Below, piece after piece: positions 10,971 to 23,494 of a DNA stretch of 64,000 bases. The notes beneath the pieces are model-generated. The model was not told the DNA's origin. It worked only from the letters and a program-made list of their open reading frames with translations, and ran no database searches. A program made the translations under genes and the position numbers. This stretch comes from Hypoxylon rubiginosum (Eukaryota > Ascomycota > Sordariomycetes > Xylariales > Hypoxylaceae), in the NCBI GenBank assembly GCA_902806565.1, contig CADCXA010000016.1, positions 558,001-622,000 on the forward strand, written 5' to 3'. Positions within the stretch are counted from its first letter, which is position 1; every line of letters starts with the position of its first letter.

Positions 10971-12719
10971 GATGACCTCGGTGATGAGCTCTCGCACTAT
11001 TGTTGGTGAATTGTCTCTATTTAAGACAAATATGCGTTAGATGAGTGTAGAGTTTACGTCGTCCTCTGGATGTGAATGAGATGTCGACTAGTAGTTTTTG
11101 CTGTGGCAGGATTTGGCCTTACGATGGGTGTTATTGGATGAAATACAGTACAGTATTTATATTAACGAAAGACGGACTTGTGATACAGGGAGATGTTACT
11201 CCTCAGCGAACGTGATATGTTGATACGACAATTGCAATTGATGATGGGCTACATCAATGGAACGGATGGATGGATGATGATGATTGTTGATATTGTCACT
11301 AACAACAGATACGCAGTATCAACGTCTTATGGATGGCTGCATGTCTGCTAAGGTTGTTAAGGTAAGGAGGCTGGAAGCTGGAGCTCGGAGGGCTAGCAAG
11401 TAGATGCCGAGGGTTCCTGAGACGCCTGGACGTCAGGGGGGGGGGGGGGGGGGGGGGGGTTGGAATGGTGGGACAGAAAGAGCAGCTGACTTGGCAACCT
11501 GACTGCCTGATTGGAGCCTTTGCGGGGGAGGCGCTTGGCATCCCCAAGTTGAAGACTGGATAGGTAGCAACGGATAGCAAATCAATGAAAGCGGGTGGCC
11601 CACACTTACCCCATTTTGGTTCAACAGCTATCAGCCTTATTACGTAGGGTCATGTAAAAAGCCGAGATTCGTACTTAGGTATGTATGTATTGTAGGGATG
11701 TCTCGATAAGTAAGGTAGATATAGGATATAGGATAGAAGATGTGGTATTAGGAGGGAAAAGGAAACGGAGGGAGTAATAGGGGTAACGAATAGGAGCGGG
11801 ATAGACTATAGGTAAAAGCTAGGAGGAGTAAAGAGAAACGTTGACAATATCTCGACAATGTGAAAGATTCAAGACAACGAACGACCAAGAGTCGAGGCTA
11901 GAATAATTTAGTTTATCAACGAGAGACACTCTACAATCATACACATTCATTGTTAGGTAGGATCGATCTCAAGCTGCAGAGGCACAACACATATGCAATT
12001 GCGATTAGTTACCCAACATCCATCAATGTCACGAACACGACTGCCAAGAACCATGGCGAAGCTTCCGTCGACATGGAGGACTGTCATCTTCCAGGAACCC
12101 AGGGCCAATTCTCCTTGCCACTATAATAATTGCCAACCCTTCCTACCTTGGTAAGACGCACAAAACCTTGCATGACAGTGCTCGAGGCATGCCAGTAGCA
12201 TAAGACTGAGAAAGGAGGTCACAGCACGGCCAGAAATTAATTTACCACAAGAGACATCATGTCATGCTGAATTAGGTATTATACATCTACTCAAGTAGTA
12301 CTCGCGGTAATCAAAACTCGGGTAACTCGTACATCTACCTAGTATTGGTACAAGTTGCCTCAAACCCTCCTCCCGAGGGCGTTCTAGCCCCGTGGCTTTT
12401 CACCGGCCAGCCAGAATGGATATGTATACATGTAAAGCAAAACGGCAATAGGGTGTAGGGGGTCGTCGAATTATAGGAGGGTGGGAGTAAAGCGAAATTT
12501 TTGGTATCATCGATTCGAAACAGTCGTTCATCGCAGTGCGTTCCCCATAAAAATAGAAATGCTCGACTCCCACGATAGACAGAAGAAAGGATGCGAGAAT
12601 CAGATGTAGCCGTCCCCGCCTCGTGGTACACAGAGCACCGGTACACAATTTTAGAGTGCCCTGCTGCAGACATCCCTCGTTCTACATCATTGAGTCGTGT
12701 CAGATGTCGTGAATATGGA
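10971..12719. other. Intergenic: AMS1 upstream, CLIP gene downstream
   Basis: About 1.75 kb without a supportable gene. It contains a pure G run (11436-11459), repeated ATAGGATATAGGATAGAAGA-like AT-rich DNA near 11720-11745, and otherwise unremarkable sequence. It should include the AMS1 promoter at its left end and the 3' end of the CAP-Gly gene at its right end. Confidence 0.5.
11436..11459. repeat. Homopolymer run of 24 G
   Basis: An uninterrupted G run on the plus strand, about 470 bases upstream of the AMS1 start codon. Such runs are length-unstable, can form G-quadruplexes, and are a common place for assembly length error. Confidence 0.95.
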
Positions 12720-15298
12720 TCAGAAGGCATCCTCCAGGGGGCAGTCAATGCTATCATGTCCATCACGCTCGCATAAAGCGCACCATTTTTCCGGGTCAAC
12801 CACTCCGCTATCCTTGCCAGCCAGCGGTCCCGAGTCCTGAGGGTTGGGGAGGATCTTGACAGTAACAGGGGGAGGTAATGTGACCTGCTTGGTCTTCATG
12901 GGGGACAGAGGACGAGGCGTGTCCTCCTTGTTGGCGTCGGCAGGAAGAGACAAGTTCTTGAGGCCTTCGCGAACAACATCTCTGCCTGTCTTGCCCAGCG
13001 TATGGTCGCCCGCGCCGACCTTTCCTTGTTCATTCTGGGGACCGAACATGTTGGTGCACGTAAGAATATCATGCCCGCCAGTCTCGCAGATCTCGCACCA
13101 GAGTGTGCTAGTCTCGGTAACTGACGAGTATGCATCACTCTCAGGCATCGTGTCTAAAGTGTGCGCACGTTTGTGAGTAGCCTCAGGCGAGTGCGTCTCG
13201 CGTGCGAGGATGACAGTTCCCTTTGAGTCACGATACGACGACCGATTAGAATTGCCGATGGTCGTGGAGCTAATGCGATAAGTCGATGCACTAACACGTC
13301 GAAGAGATTCGATTTCCCGCTCAAGCTCTTCCTCACGGGAGTTCTTGTTATCGAGGAGGTTGCGCAATTCAAAGTTGTCTCGCTCCAGCTGTTCCTTCGA
13401 TTTGTGGCTATCGATCGAGTCCGGACGAGACTTGATGAACGAGTTGTTGCGTTGCGGTTGCGTGGGCGTCTTGTCTGGGGAATCCGAACCAGGAATAGAA
13501 TCCCTACTGAGGGAGTGAATGATAGCCTTGAGACCCCTAATCTCATCTTCCTTTTGTTCCAACTCTTTCGACATGGATAGCTTATCTTCTCCTTGGTCGC
13601 CCCCATTCATAGTAGCAGAGGCCTTCTCGCGTTCCCGTCGTAATTCCGACCTCGTTCTCTCTACTTCCCCTCGCAAGAATTCTACTTCTCCCCGAGCTTC
13701 AGCTTCGCCTCGGCGAGCATCTTCTAAGCCTTCCTCGAGCTCCTGAACCAGTTCCTCGAGCTGCTTAAGCTGACGAGCTACACTGTCAACATCATCGTGT
13801 CGTTCCTGGGCCTCATGTATTTCTTGCTCTAATTCGCGTATCTTAGCATCGTAAACCCTCTGGGTCTCGGTACTAGCCATCTCAAGGGTATCAATAGTAC
13901 TGCGAAAGTCTGCTCGGTGTGCGTCAAATTCAGCAGTGAGCATGGCGATCTTCTCGTTTTTCTCTCGAAGCATCGCCCGAAGGTGCGGAGAGTCCTTATC
14001 ATCCAAGCTGCCTGCTCGCATCCTGCCAGTATCTGACTGATCTATCAACATCGTGAGTTCTGTAAGACTGCTTTCCATCTCAGCCAGTGCCGAGGCTTGG
14101 TCTTTCAGTTGGCGGTCTCGATCCTCAAGTTGAGTTTTCAGTCGCCCAACCTCTTCTTCGTTCGCGTGGGCCGCTCGGGATGCGGGTCGCTTAAAGGATA
14201 ATGACGATATCGAACCGCTATTCCCGTTGATTTTGGTGCGCAGACCAACCGGCGTGGTCTCGTCCTCATCGTAGTTGGAAATCTGCCCTAAAGCAGACGC
14301 ACTCCTAGGTGCTATGCTAGGCTTCCTATCTAGCTTCGAATTTTTATTCGGGTCACCCGCAGTGCCTCGCACACTTGACCCAAATCTAGAAATCGTGGGG
14401 GTTCCATAACGAGGAGGTGCCTTTGAAGCTGGTGTCGCAATCGACGTCCGGGGTGCAGGGGTAAGCTGCAGTCTACGAACGGGCGAGTCCGGTCGTGGTA
14501 AAGAGGTCCTAGATCGTCTCCCTTGAGGACTTGGCGCTCTGCTTGGACCTAAAGACTTGCTAAAAGATGGTAGCGAAGGAGTTGGTGGTGTGTGATTTGT
14601 GGCATTCTGGTTCGCGACCTTCAAGCCGGGCGTGAGTGAATAGGAACTGGCGGGAGTGGGTGGGGAGTCGCGCTGTTTGTAGAGCTTGTTAATCGGTACG
14701 AAGATACCGGAGCCAGGAGTTGAGGTTGTGAAATAAGAGATGCTACAATGCAATATTGGTTAGTAACGGCTGGGAAAACACGGGACGGGATGGTACCGAA
14801 GCAAACAAAAGCATGGGTAGACAAAGGAACCGTCGGGACCTACCCGTCAACATCGCCACTATTCTTGCCGCGCGCAGAATATTCCGGGTGCAGTTCAACG
14901 CCTACAAATGTGCCTTTCCTCCCGCCGACTGACCCTACAAAGCGAACGATGCCCGACATATTTCCAGGGACCTCGACATTATCGCCCAAAGAGAAATCGT
15001 CAGCGACGGCGCCGCCTTTGCCAGGGGTTAAGGGGGGCATTTTGCGCGATGAATCGGTCAAAACGCTATTGTAGGCGTAACTCTCGCTGTCGTCAGGGAT
15101 CGCGGCAAGTGAACCAGGGGTAAGGGCCGCAAATGATGCTTTGCGCGCAAGAGCGCCAGAGCCGGGACCAAGTCTCGAATGTGCTGAATATACGCTGTTG
15201 AGGTTAGGGGTAGATGCGGTAGCGATCCCAGATTTTCTGGGGCTCCGAGACAGGGCGTGTTGTCTCTGGGAAGAGAAAGTTGTCGCTGTCGAAGTCAT
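12720..15298 (-). CDS. CAP-Gly microtubule plus-end tracking protein, CLIP-170/Tip1/Bik1 type
   Basis: Exons 15298-14844 and 14742-12720 give 825 residues. The intron (donor GTAGGT, acceptor TTGTAG) lies inside the CAP-Gly domain and joins GDVDG to ISYFTTS. The CAP-Gly domain (about residues 106-175) has the tubulin-tail-binding groove signature around GKNSGDVDG and ends in SGIFVPINKLYK. A Ser/Pro/Arg-rich basic linker follows, then a long coiled coil (about 345-525), and two CCHC zinc knuckles at the C-terminus (WCEICETGGHDILTC near 715 and WCALCERDGHDSIDC near 808). This is the full CLIP-170 architecture. CLIPs ride growing microtubule ends, bind EB1 and dynein partners, and guide polarity and nuclear migration in hyphae. 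The ATG at 15298 is the only one upstream of the conserved part in frame. Confidence 0.93.
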
Positions 15299-16126
15299 GG
15301 TGGGCAAGCTCCCTTCCCTCTCCGTTTTTTACATAAACACTCCTTGGTGTAGCTTTGTTATTATTATTTTTTTACCCGCTATTGATTTTCGGGGGCGGGG
15401 ACCTTTGGGCTCTTGGTCCAATCCGGCACCTTCGCTGATGGGATACCCCCCTATAAAGAAATAAAGAACCCGCTAACAAAATGACCGGCACAGCGCTGCT
15501 GGTGGCCGTCGCGGTCGCGTGGGCTGGTGGGAAGGGGAAAGGGGGGAACTGCTCTCAGCCAATGATTTGATAGTAGGATTCCAAGAAGCTGGTGCGCTAG
15601 AGCCCGAAAAGATTAATCGTTAATAAGAATAAGAGGTTGTGACCCTAAGGACCCAAGAGAATAATAAGGAATCCGCTGGTAATATTAAGACTTACAAGTA
15701 CCAAGAAAAATTAGTAGTCGGACCTCGACTTCAAACTTCAAAGCTTGGGTAAGAAGAACGAGTCTGAGCACAGCGTGAAGGTTGGGAAGCGCAAATACGA
15801 GAATGCGGCGGCAGTGCTTAATAGCAGCTCAGGGCAAGGTACTTTGTATCTCGGAACAGCTCTCGGAAGCACGACCTCGTAGAAGCTGCAAGATGGTGCG
15901 GTCAAATCCTGAAAAGAATTACAAAGTTTGTATATGCGTCTGTGTGCGCAAAGCAAGACGAAGCAGGAATATGCCTGATGATCGCGGGCCGAATAATGTA
16001 TGTGCGGCGTAACTGGGGTCGAAGCTGGTAGCTGGCTGGCTGCTAGGGGCGACAGAAGTTAGGTAGGCTGGTGGCAACGGCAGCAGTGGCAAGTAATGGC
16101 AAGTAATGGTGGTGAGAACCATCCAA

Positions 16127-16144
16127 CTACCTACATGTAGGTAG
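16127..16144. repeat. Perfect 18-base palindrome
   Basis: CTACCTACATGTAGGTAG equals its own reverse complement. The same core occurs at 25314-25329, and related TACCTAGGTA cores occur elsewhere in intergenic DNA of the window. Confidence 0.9.
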
Positions 16145-16971
16145 ACAAAGAGCAAAGATTGTAGACATCTGGCTCCAAGGCAGTATTCTACAGGCTTAAG
16201 GTTCGGATTCTTTTCATCAGTGAGAAATAGTAAAAAATACTACATGCCGCATTCGTGTGGGGGGTGCCGGCGCAACGAAGCTGTAAACAAGAAGTAAAGC
16301 TTGTGCCAATGACATGTCAGAACTGCGCGCTCAAGCGGTGAGTCGTAATCGCTTTAGATAGTTTTGGATGCAAAGCAACACCGCTGGTTCATGTTCAGTC
16401 TAATCATTCCTAATTCATACCGCGCTACTGTAGCTAAGGAGACGTTGCTGCAACCTTACAAGCCGCAAGAAATGAGTTACTGCCAATGGACAAATATCAT
16501 TGGCTTCTATCAAATACCCAGACGACGAGGGGCTAAATCCTCTGTTTTTTCTGTGTTTACGTCGGCAACGCGATGAGACTTCCACAACATTAAAGAAATA
16601 TACCTATTAAAAGGGGGAGAAGGAAGAAGACGTTGGCATTTAACTTGAATAATGTTCTCCAGCCGCATATCAGAGCCAGATTGCTAGGTACAGTACCTAC
16701 CTAGACCTAGGTACTCATATAATTATAGCACATGCCGAAACTTTGACAAAGAGAGTTCAACGGCTTTGCGTCACTTTTTTATTTCCCTAACCCTTGTTAG
16801 TGCGCCACGAGCCCGGAAGCTAATATAGCTCGAGCGCAGGTGTCATTCACCCCCTGAAGTCCGCCTCAAATCCCTGAAGCGGTAAGCGGAAAATCAATAC
16901 TACTAATCTGCATGTCTCAAAAGAGTCACGTACCTAACGGCAGTAGCATCACAGCACCATAGCACCCTAGT

Positions 16972-16995
16972 ATCATAGCATCATAGCATCATAGC
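16972..16995. repeat. Tandem repeat (ATCATAGC)x3
   Basis: Three exact 8-base units, flanked by degenerate copies (CAGCACCATAGCACC just before, ATCACGACATC just after). It is in intergenic DNA with no nearby coding feature. Confidence 0.85.
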
Positions 16996-17621
16996 ATCAC
17001 GACATCAATATATATGTGCATTATTCCATTAGCTATGGTTTGCTATCTTTTGTATGCACACAAATGTATGGCCACATGCTTCTGCATTTTGAGACCCCAA
17101 GTCTCATAGTACTACTGCCTCCGAGGATGCTGTAGTACTTATAGTCGAACAGGACGGAGCGAATTATGGTAGCTGGTGGTATCGTGGTCGTGAACATAAA
17201 TTGTTCTCATCCATCAGCCATTCAGCATGCCTGGCAATACTCTTACTTCTTCGTACGCCAGATGCCCTGATCAAGGATCTGTAAAACTCAAGAGAGGATT
17301 TGGGGACAACTGGATATGTTTGGCATCTCGCAACTACAACCACCCCTATTTAGAAGAACGAGACGAAGTAGGCTTGTTCTTTGAATATCAGGCCATTTGA
17401 AGCAGTTGCTTCATTGTAGCCGCGTGGCGTCCGTAAAAAGCCTTCTAGGAGTCCTGGGGATAAGTTGCTGAAAGAATCTACCGCCGTATTGGAAGTAATA
17501 CGAGTCTAGACCGCGAGGTGTGTCGAACAGTCTGGCAAGACTCAACACCGTACGGCCGAATAAAGCCATGCGTTGCTTCATACAAGGCTTTCAATAGAGC
17601 GATACTTCGGATATGTAGCAT

Positions 17622-18683
17622 TCAGCTGTTAGAATCGTGCTCCCTCTCGATGATATCGCCACGCCCTAAAGAGTGTGTCCCATCGTTTAACACCATGGCC
17701 TCTCGGTGCCTTCTGCGTAAACGTTGCTCCTCGGCGGTCTGGTCGTTCACACGAGGAACATGTTCGGCTTGGGATGGTCCGTCAAGATCGTCTTCGTTGG
17801 TCATACTAATCTCCAACACAACTTTGATGTGATTTTGATCGACCCTTTCACGCTTCGATCGCCTCGACTTAGGAGTTAGCTTCGCCTTGAATAAGGCTTT
17901 TCGGCCGGCCTTGCACGTCTTGAGGTGGAAACAAATGTCGCTGATTCGATTCTTCCTTCGATCCATATACATGGTGAAGTTCTTTTGCCTTTCTTCATCG
18001 CCGTCCCCCCATGGCTGTTTCGCAAGCCACCTCTCAACAAACCCGGCCTCGATGAATTTATCGACGCCGTATCTATGAACTAGTTGAGAAACAAGCATGA
18101 GACAGCGACGCTCGCCGATATCTCGTAAGTAATACTCGTCGTACAGTGGATCGTCGAGCTTCTCGTGTTCCGCATCGTCAAGGCATAGCTCAAGGCACCT
18201 AACGAGGGCGCTGTAGGCTTTCGGGTTGTTGAGTGCGCTCAGCGGCTCTTGGAATGCATCTTCTGCAGAGCTAATATTAGCTGGTACTTTAGCACCCAAG
18301 TAGCCAGGATACATACTGTCTTCCATAGCAAAAGCGAGTGCCCTTAGAGTCTCCATGCGCTCCTCATAGTCTATGCGAGTGATGCCCCATAGAAGATGAT
18401 AAACGGCGGAGCTGTCGTTAACGGCGCGCCCAGAAACAATCTTCAGCGCCGTGTCGCGGATGGCGAAATTATAGTGACTTAGAAGACTTTCGAGAGTGCT
18501 AAGTCCGAGAGAGTCTTCGGTATCCTGGGTGATGTATTGGGTTTTGGGTGGCGTCGGCTTGATCTCAGCTTCGTCTCGGTAGTATTCCAGGATAGAGCGC
18601 ATAGCTAAGAGAAATCCCACGGTGCCCAGGCCAAGGCTAGCGGCGATAAGCCGGTCATCTCTCAGGAAGGAATAGAATCCCAT
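17622..18683 (-). CDS. Uncharacterised fungal protein with N-terminal membrane anchor
   Basis: A single exon of 353 residues from ATG 18683. I do not recognise a named family. A hydrophobic segment at about residues 13-31 (ASLGLGTVGFLLAM) could be a signal anchor. The middle is a regular helical region, possibly armadillo-like (for example SALNNPKAYSALVRCLELCL and RRCLMLVSQLVHRYGVDKFI), and the tail is basic then acidic with charged repeats (EEQRLRRRHREA). The helical repeat idea is inference from the pattern of leucines. It lies head to head with NOP14, 398 bases between start codons, so the two could share a promoter. Codon use is like its neighbours, and the absence of stops over 1 kb supports a real gene. 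Confidence 0.8.
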   Translation of the reverse strand: MGFYSFLRDDRLIAASLGLGTVGFLLAMRSILEYYRDEAEIKPTPPKTQYITQDTEDSLGLSTLESLLSHYNFAIRDTALKIVSGRAVNDSSAVYHLLWGITRIDYEERMETLRALAFAMEDSMYPGYLGAKVPANISSAEDAFQEPLSALNNPKAYSALVRCLELCLDDAEHEKLDDPLYDEYYLRDIGERRCLMLVSQLVHRYGVDKFIEAGFVERWLAKQPWGDGDEERQKNFTMYMDRRKNRISDICFHLKTCKAGRKALFKAKLTPKSRRSKRERVDQNHIKVVLEISMTNEDDLDGPSQAEHVPRVNDQTAEEQRLRRRHREAMVLNDGTHSLGRGDIIEREHDSNS

Positions 18684-19081
18684 CTTTCCACTATCGAATA
18701 TCCATAGCAGTAACAGTAATCTGTAAATGTTGGCGGTGCGCGATGGGAAGATATACTAGTAGCACCATACGCCAGGCAAATGGACAAGTGAGGATTTGAC
18801 GTGGATGTCACTGACGAGTGGAAGCTTCTAAGTTTAAAGTGGCTACAGCCTACTGGTACCTACCCCTGTAGGTGGTGCAGAAATGATCCACTGGGGACTC
18901 TGGGACTTTGCATGGTGGGGTGGGGCGATAAGATAAGCATACCCAACTGCGCCAAAGGAAAAAAAAAAAAGTCGAACAGCAAAGACTGAAAGAAGCATTT
19001 ACTATACACGCATTCGCCGCCTATCTCGGAACCTCACACCTCTTCAACCATAACGTATGGTTTCCGCCTCCGAATTTCACA
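18684..19081. promoter_or_regulatory. Shared divergent promoter region of the anchor protein and NOP14
   Basis: The 398 bases separate two start codons facing away from each other, so both promoters must lie here or inside the genes. An A-rich run is at 18960-18970. No specific factor site is claimed. Confidence 0.5.
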
Positions 19082-21852
19082 ATGCCGGGTTCCCAACTAA
19101 AAAGATTGAAGGCGTCGCTAAGAGAGAAAGGCGTCATTGGTCCACAGCTATCTAAAAAACAGAAGAAGAGAAATGTGCAAGATGGCAAGACAAATAACCG
19201 AAGATTCCAAAAGGCGGCCGAGTTGGAGGGTATCCGGGAAGCGTTCAATCCGTTTGATTTAAAGCATAATGCCCGTGGTCCCAAATTTCAGGTCACCAGC
19301 AATAGACCAGCAAGTAGCAATGCTGCTAAAGGACGGCCAGGCGAGGCAAAGTCGCTTGGCGAAGAGATGGTAAGTCTAGAATGAGGCCCCTATGCATTAT
19401 CTTGGCTAATGATTTTGAATAGCGGCGACAAACCCTTCTAGCAGAGCTCAACCGACGCCATAAAGTAGGCGGTATACTTGATCGACGATTCGGAGAAAAT
19501 GACCCCCATATGACACCCGAGGACAAGATGCGGGAAAGATTCGTGAGAGAGAAGACAAATCACAAGAGCTCCATGTTCGACCTCGAAGACGACGAGTCTA
19601 GCGAAGGATTGACCCATATGGGGCAATCCTTGTCATTCGATGGCTCCAATGTTGTGGATGACTTTGAGGAGGATGACCTTTCTGCTGGATCTGACTCGGC
19701 TGTATCTGACGACGACGACGACCATCGCGGGTCGAAGCGCATGCGTCTTTTCGAAGCCGAGGAGGACGGCGATCAAGTGGAAGGGCAGCCAGAAAGGAAG
19801 AAAACGAAACAAGAAGTCATGAAAGAGGTCATGGCAAAATCAAAATTTTACAAGGCCGAGCGACAGGCAACTAAAGATGCTGATGAGGATCTGCGGGAAG
19901 AGCTTGACATGGAGCTCCCAGGCCTCCATGATTTGCTGTTCAACAGGAAAAAGACACCCAAAGACGTAGAGATGAATGCGGCGGAGTCAGCCGCCGCCGC
20001 AAAGGAAAGGATGGAACGTGATTACGATATGCGGCTCAGGCTACTAGCGCAAGACAGAAGAGCACAGCCTACTGACCGAACTAAAACCGACGAGGAGAAG
20101 GCCCAAGAAGAATCCGAGAGACTTAAAGAACTTGAAGAGAAGAGACTCCAGAGAATGCGCGGGGAGGAAGCTAGCGATAGCGAGGATGAGGATGGTGCTA
20201 CTGGCCCCCAACTGGAACCAGAACCTACTAATGGTCCTATCTTATTTACCGAGACGGAAGAAGACGACTTCGGGTTAGGAAGGGGCATCAAAACTCAGGC
20301 AACCGCAACAGAACTCGGATTCGACGATGAGGACGACTTTTTTGTCGAGGATGACTTAGTAGCTAGTGGCTCAGATCTAGAGCCCATCGAAAGCGAGATG
20401 TCATCAGACGAAGAAGACGATGACGCTGAAGAAGACGATGACGAATTTACGAAAGGGTTGTTAAACGAGGAAGAAGCGCAGAATCCGGTATTTAGCAGTC
20501 GGCTTATAGGTTCCGCTGCATCAACTGATACCAAGGAAGATTCTAACGGTCTTCCTTACACTTTTTCCTGCCCACAAACTCTGGAGGAGTTCATTGAAAC
20601 GACACGAGGCATTCCTATAGAACACCTCCCTACTATGGTGCAAAGAATCCGAGCGCTGTATCATCCTAAATTGGATAGCGAGAACAAACCGAAACTGGCC
20701 AACTTCGTCGCGGCTCTCATTCAATATTTGGCGCATTCATCTAACCTCTCGAAACCACCACCATTCTCCGTCCTCGAAAGTCTCATCCGACATATACACT
20801 CCCTCGCCAAATCTTACCCTATCGAAACCGCAAATGAGTATCGTTCGCAACTCGAAAGCTTCGGCCACTCAAGACCGCTCTCACCCAACGTTGGTGACCT
20901 AGTAGTCTTGACTGCAATTGGAACCACATATCCGACCTCGGATCACTTTCACCAGGTGGCTACTCCAGCAGGGCTTCTCATCGCCCGGAATCTTGAAAAG
21001 GTCCCGAAGCGACTTACGGATTATGCTCAAGGAGTGTATCTATCCACCTTAGCTCTGCAATATCAACAGGTCTCGAAGCGTTACGTTCCAGAGCTCATGA
21101 GTTTCTGTCTCAATACGTTGTATGCATTTGCACCGGAGAAAGCCAAGGAAATCCCAGGGGTTTTCCCCATACATGAGCCGACGCCGGGAACTCGCATTGT
21201 CGACGCTCGATCACTCGACGTCAGGAGGCTAACTCCTGCAGATTGTGCCAATGACGATATATCTGACAAGGAGGCCACATCGACTAAAGTTGCAATCTTG
21301 GTCACTACAGTGCAACTATTAGACGCAGCGGCAGATATTTACAGTAGTAAACCCGCCTTCTTCGAAACTTTTGAGCCGGTTAAGACTGTTCTTACCCACT
21401 TAGCTAGCAAGCCATGCAGAGCGAGGTTTCCGACTGGTCTAAATGATCGAGTTGAAAAATTTGTGTCAAAATTAGACAGGATGCTCCAACTAGCGCGTAT
21501 GACCCGGCGGCCACTCGAGCTTCACCATCATAAACCTCTTTCTATCAAGACAGCTATTCCGAAGTTCGAGGACTCGTTCGACCCCAACAAGCACTACGAC
21601 CCCGACCGCGACAGAGCAGAGCTAGCCAAGCTGAGGGCCGAACACAAGAAGGAACGCAAGGGCGCCATGAGAGAATTGAGGAAGGATGCCAGCTTCATGG
21701 CCCGCGAACAGTTGAGGCTCAAGAAGGCGAAGGACGCGGCGTACGACAAGAAGTACAAGCGGTTGGTAGCAGAGATCCAGGGCGAGGAGGGCAGGGAGGC
21801 GAACGCGTACGAGCGCGAGAAGCAGATGAGAAAACGCGCGGGGAAGAGGTAG
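19082..21852 (+). CDS. NOP14: Nucleolar protein Nop14, 40S ribosome biogenesis factor
   Basis: Exons 19082-19369 and 19423-21852 give 905 residues; the 53-nt intron has donor GTAAGT, a GCTAAT branch and acceptor AATAG. The N-terminus is basic (QLKRLKASLREKG, QLSKKQKKRN) and carries the family signature NPFDLKHNARGPKF. After the intron come GGILDRRFGENDPHMTPED and the characteristic FDLEDD. Long acidic stretches fill the centre, a helical domain follows, and the C-terminus is a basic charged helix ending KQMRKRAGKR. Nop14 is a component of the SSU processome, works with Emg1 and Noc4, and is needed for 18S rRNA maturation and 40S export. Length is close to other fungal Nop14 proteins. Head to head with the membrane-anchored protein gene on the left. 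Confidence 0.94.
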
Positions 21853-23494
21853 CTTGTCGCGTAGACATAAAAAGGGGCATGGAACTTTTCCAAAGATTAG
21901 CACCCCTTATTACGATAATAAAACCAATAATCATGCGGATGCATATCATATGTAATTGCGATGTGTTAATAAGTATGATATCACTCAATTCAATAGGGAC
22001 TTTTGTTCGGACAAGGGTGTTCCTATTTGTGTGAGCCCCTTGGATGTTGCGTGGTGTTTATTATCCTAGGGGTCGGGGGCTCGGTTCTATTCCCTAGTAG
22101 CCTATAAGTCTGTTCCCAATACGAGCCATGGCACTCGCTTCCAATGGATAAGTAGTGGCATGATATCGCGTGTCTCCTTAATATAGGCTTGGCCATGTCA
22201 GCAATCCTATTTGACCAGGGTCACCACAAACACGTGTGTCTCCAAACATTAACCTATTCAACTATTCCGTCTGTCTAGTTTCGACTAGAAATGGAATTAA
22301 GTACCTTCTGTGGCGGCGACTTACCTATATGGTAACTTACATGGGTATTCAATGAGTCTAAGAAGTGTCACGATTATTGCTGCTAAATATCCTGGTAAAT
22401 ACAACCCAAAGTTCTTAGTTGTTAGACACACGTACCTACCTCCTTTTAACTGAAATTGTAGCTACAATGTTCTAACGACAACTTAACAAGTAATCTGGCG
22501 TAACGATTCCTTTGATTCTTCCTAAGCCCCAAGTTTCTTCAACGTGAACGGATGAGGGGGGACTACCAGCTGTTAGTTTGAAGGTAGGGCTCGTCGAAGT
22601 AAAATGATCGCACCAAGGGGGCAGTTTAGAGATGTTGTCTTGAACCTTCGTATATTTCGTGGGAAGTATGCTATCTACATATAATACGCCAAACCTCATT
22701 TGAGTGGACTAAAAGTCATCCTCGAACGCCTCGAATAGCACTATGATCTGGCTCATGGCCTTTGGGTATATATATTTTTAAAAACCGAACACCGTATATC
22801 TTAGGACCTTGCCGTACCGCTGCGTGGCACCAACCTCGTCTCGGTTATAGCATAGATGCGAACTATCCTGAGTGCACCATTAGATTACCGGCTGTCTCTA
22901 GCCTTCGAATCGTATTTTGATCGACCTTGAAGGGCATGGCGTCGTTATAATCTTCGCATTCCTGTTCCCAAGCTATATGTTTCAGCCAAAGAACACCAAT
23001 CCGAGTCTGCTAGGGTTGCTTTGACATTACTACGTCAATGTCTCGAATTCATAACATGCCCACAACGTAGTCTCCATTGCCTATTTCCTAGCTGTGTCTT
23101 ATGTGTCGGTGTCTCGTGTGTCGTGGTCGATCAGACCGTGCTCCCTGGGCTTCTCACCAGAAAGTCCCAGTTCTTGAGAAGCCAATATAGAATTTATCCC
23201 ATCTTAAGAATCGGGAGTCGGGTCTTGCTTCCCAGTGTCGATCAACGAGAGTTATGTTGTCGGGTAATGTAATTCTGTGACTCCAAGCGGAGAACCGGGC
23301 CGGATAGAAGTAACTCCACTCGTTCATTCGAGGCGGTTCACGACCTAGGTGGATAGGCCTTAACTTCTCGTAGCAGCCGAGTAGATAGCTCTGCCCTTTT
23401 TGGAAAATGGCCTAGTGGTGTCTACCGGGGATGGGTGACCCAGAGGTCTGCCTTATGTTCTGGTATTTTCTAAAGTCGGTACTGATAAATTGTG
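21853..23494. other. Intergenic, 1.6 kb
   Basis: AT-rich DNA between NOP14 and the 3' end of the bZIP gene. No conserved frame, RNA gene or repeat was found. The part 23412-23494 could be a terminal exon of the bZIP gene if an optional intron is used. Confidence 0.45.

Larger units (their letters stand above)
15299..17621. other. Intergenic, 2.3 kb
   Basis: No gene is supported. The segment 15300-15450 should hold the promoter and leader of the CAP-Gly gene. Further along are the 18-base palindrome at 16127-16144, a TACCTA/CCTAGGTA-rich stretch at 16690-16714 and a short tandem repeat at 16972-16995. Confidence 0.5.

Noticed and set aside
16200..16215. GGTTCGGATTC as tRNA B box
   Set aside because: It differs from the B-box consensus and no A box lies upstream at a suitable distance.
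23430..23460. Possible 5S rRNA fragment (GGGATGGGTGACC)
   Set aside because: Only about 13 bases resemble the 5S internal promoter. The rest of a 5S gene is absent, and the piece may be a bZIP terminal exon.
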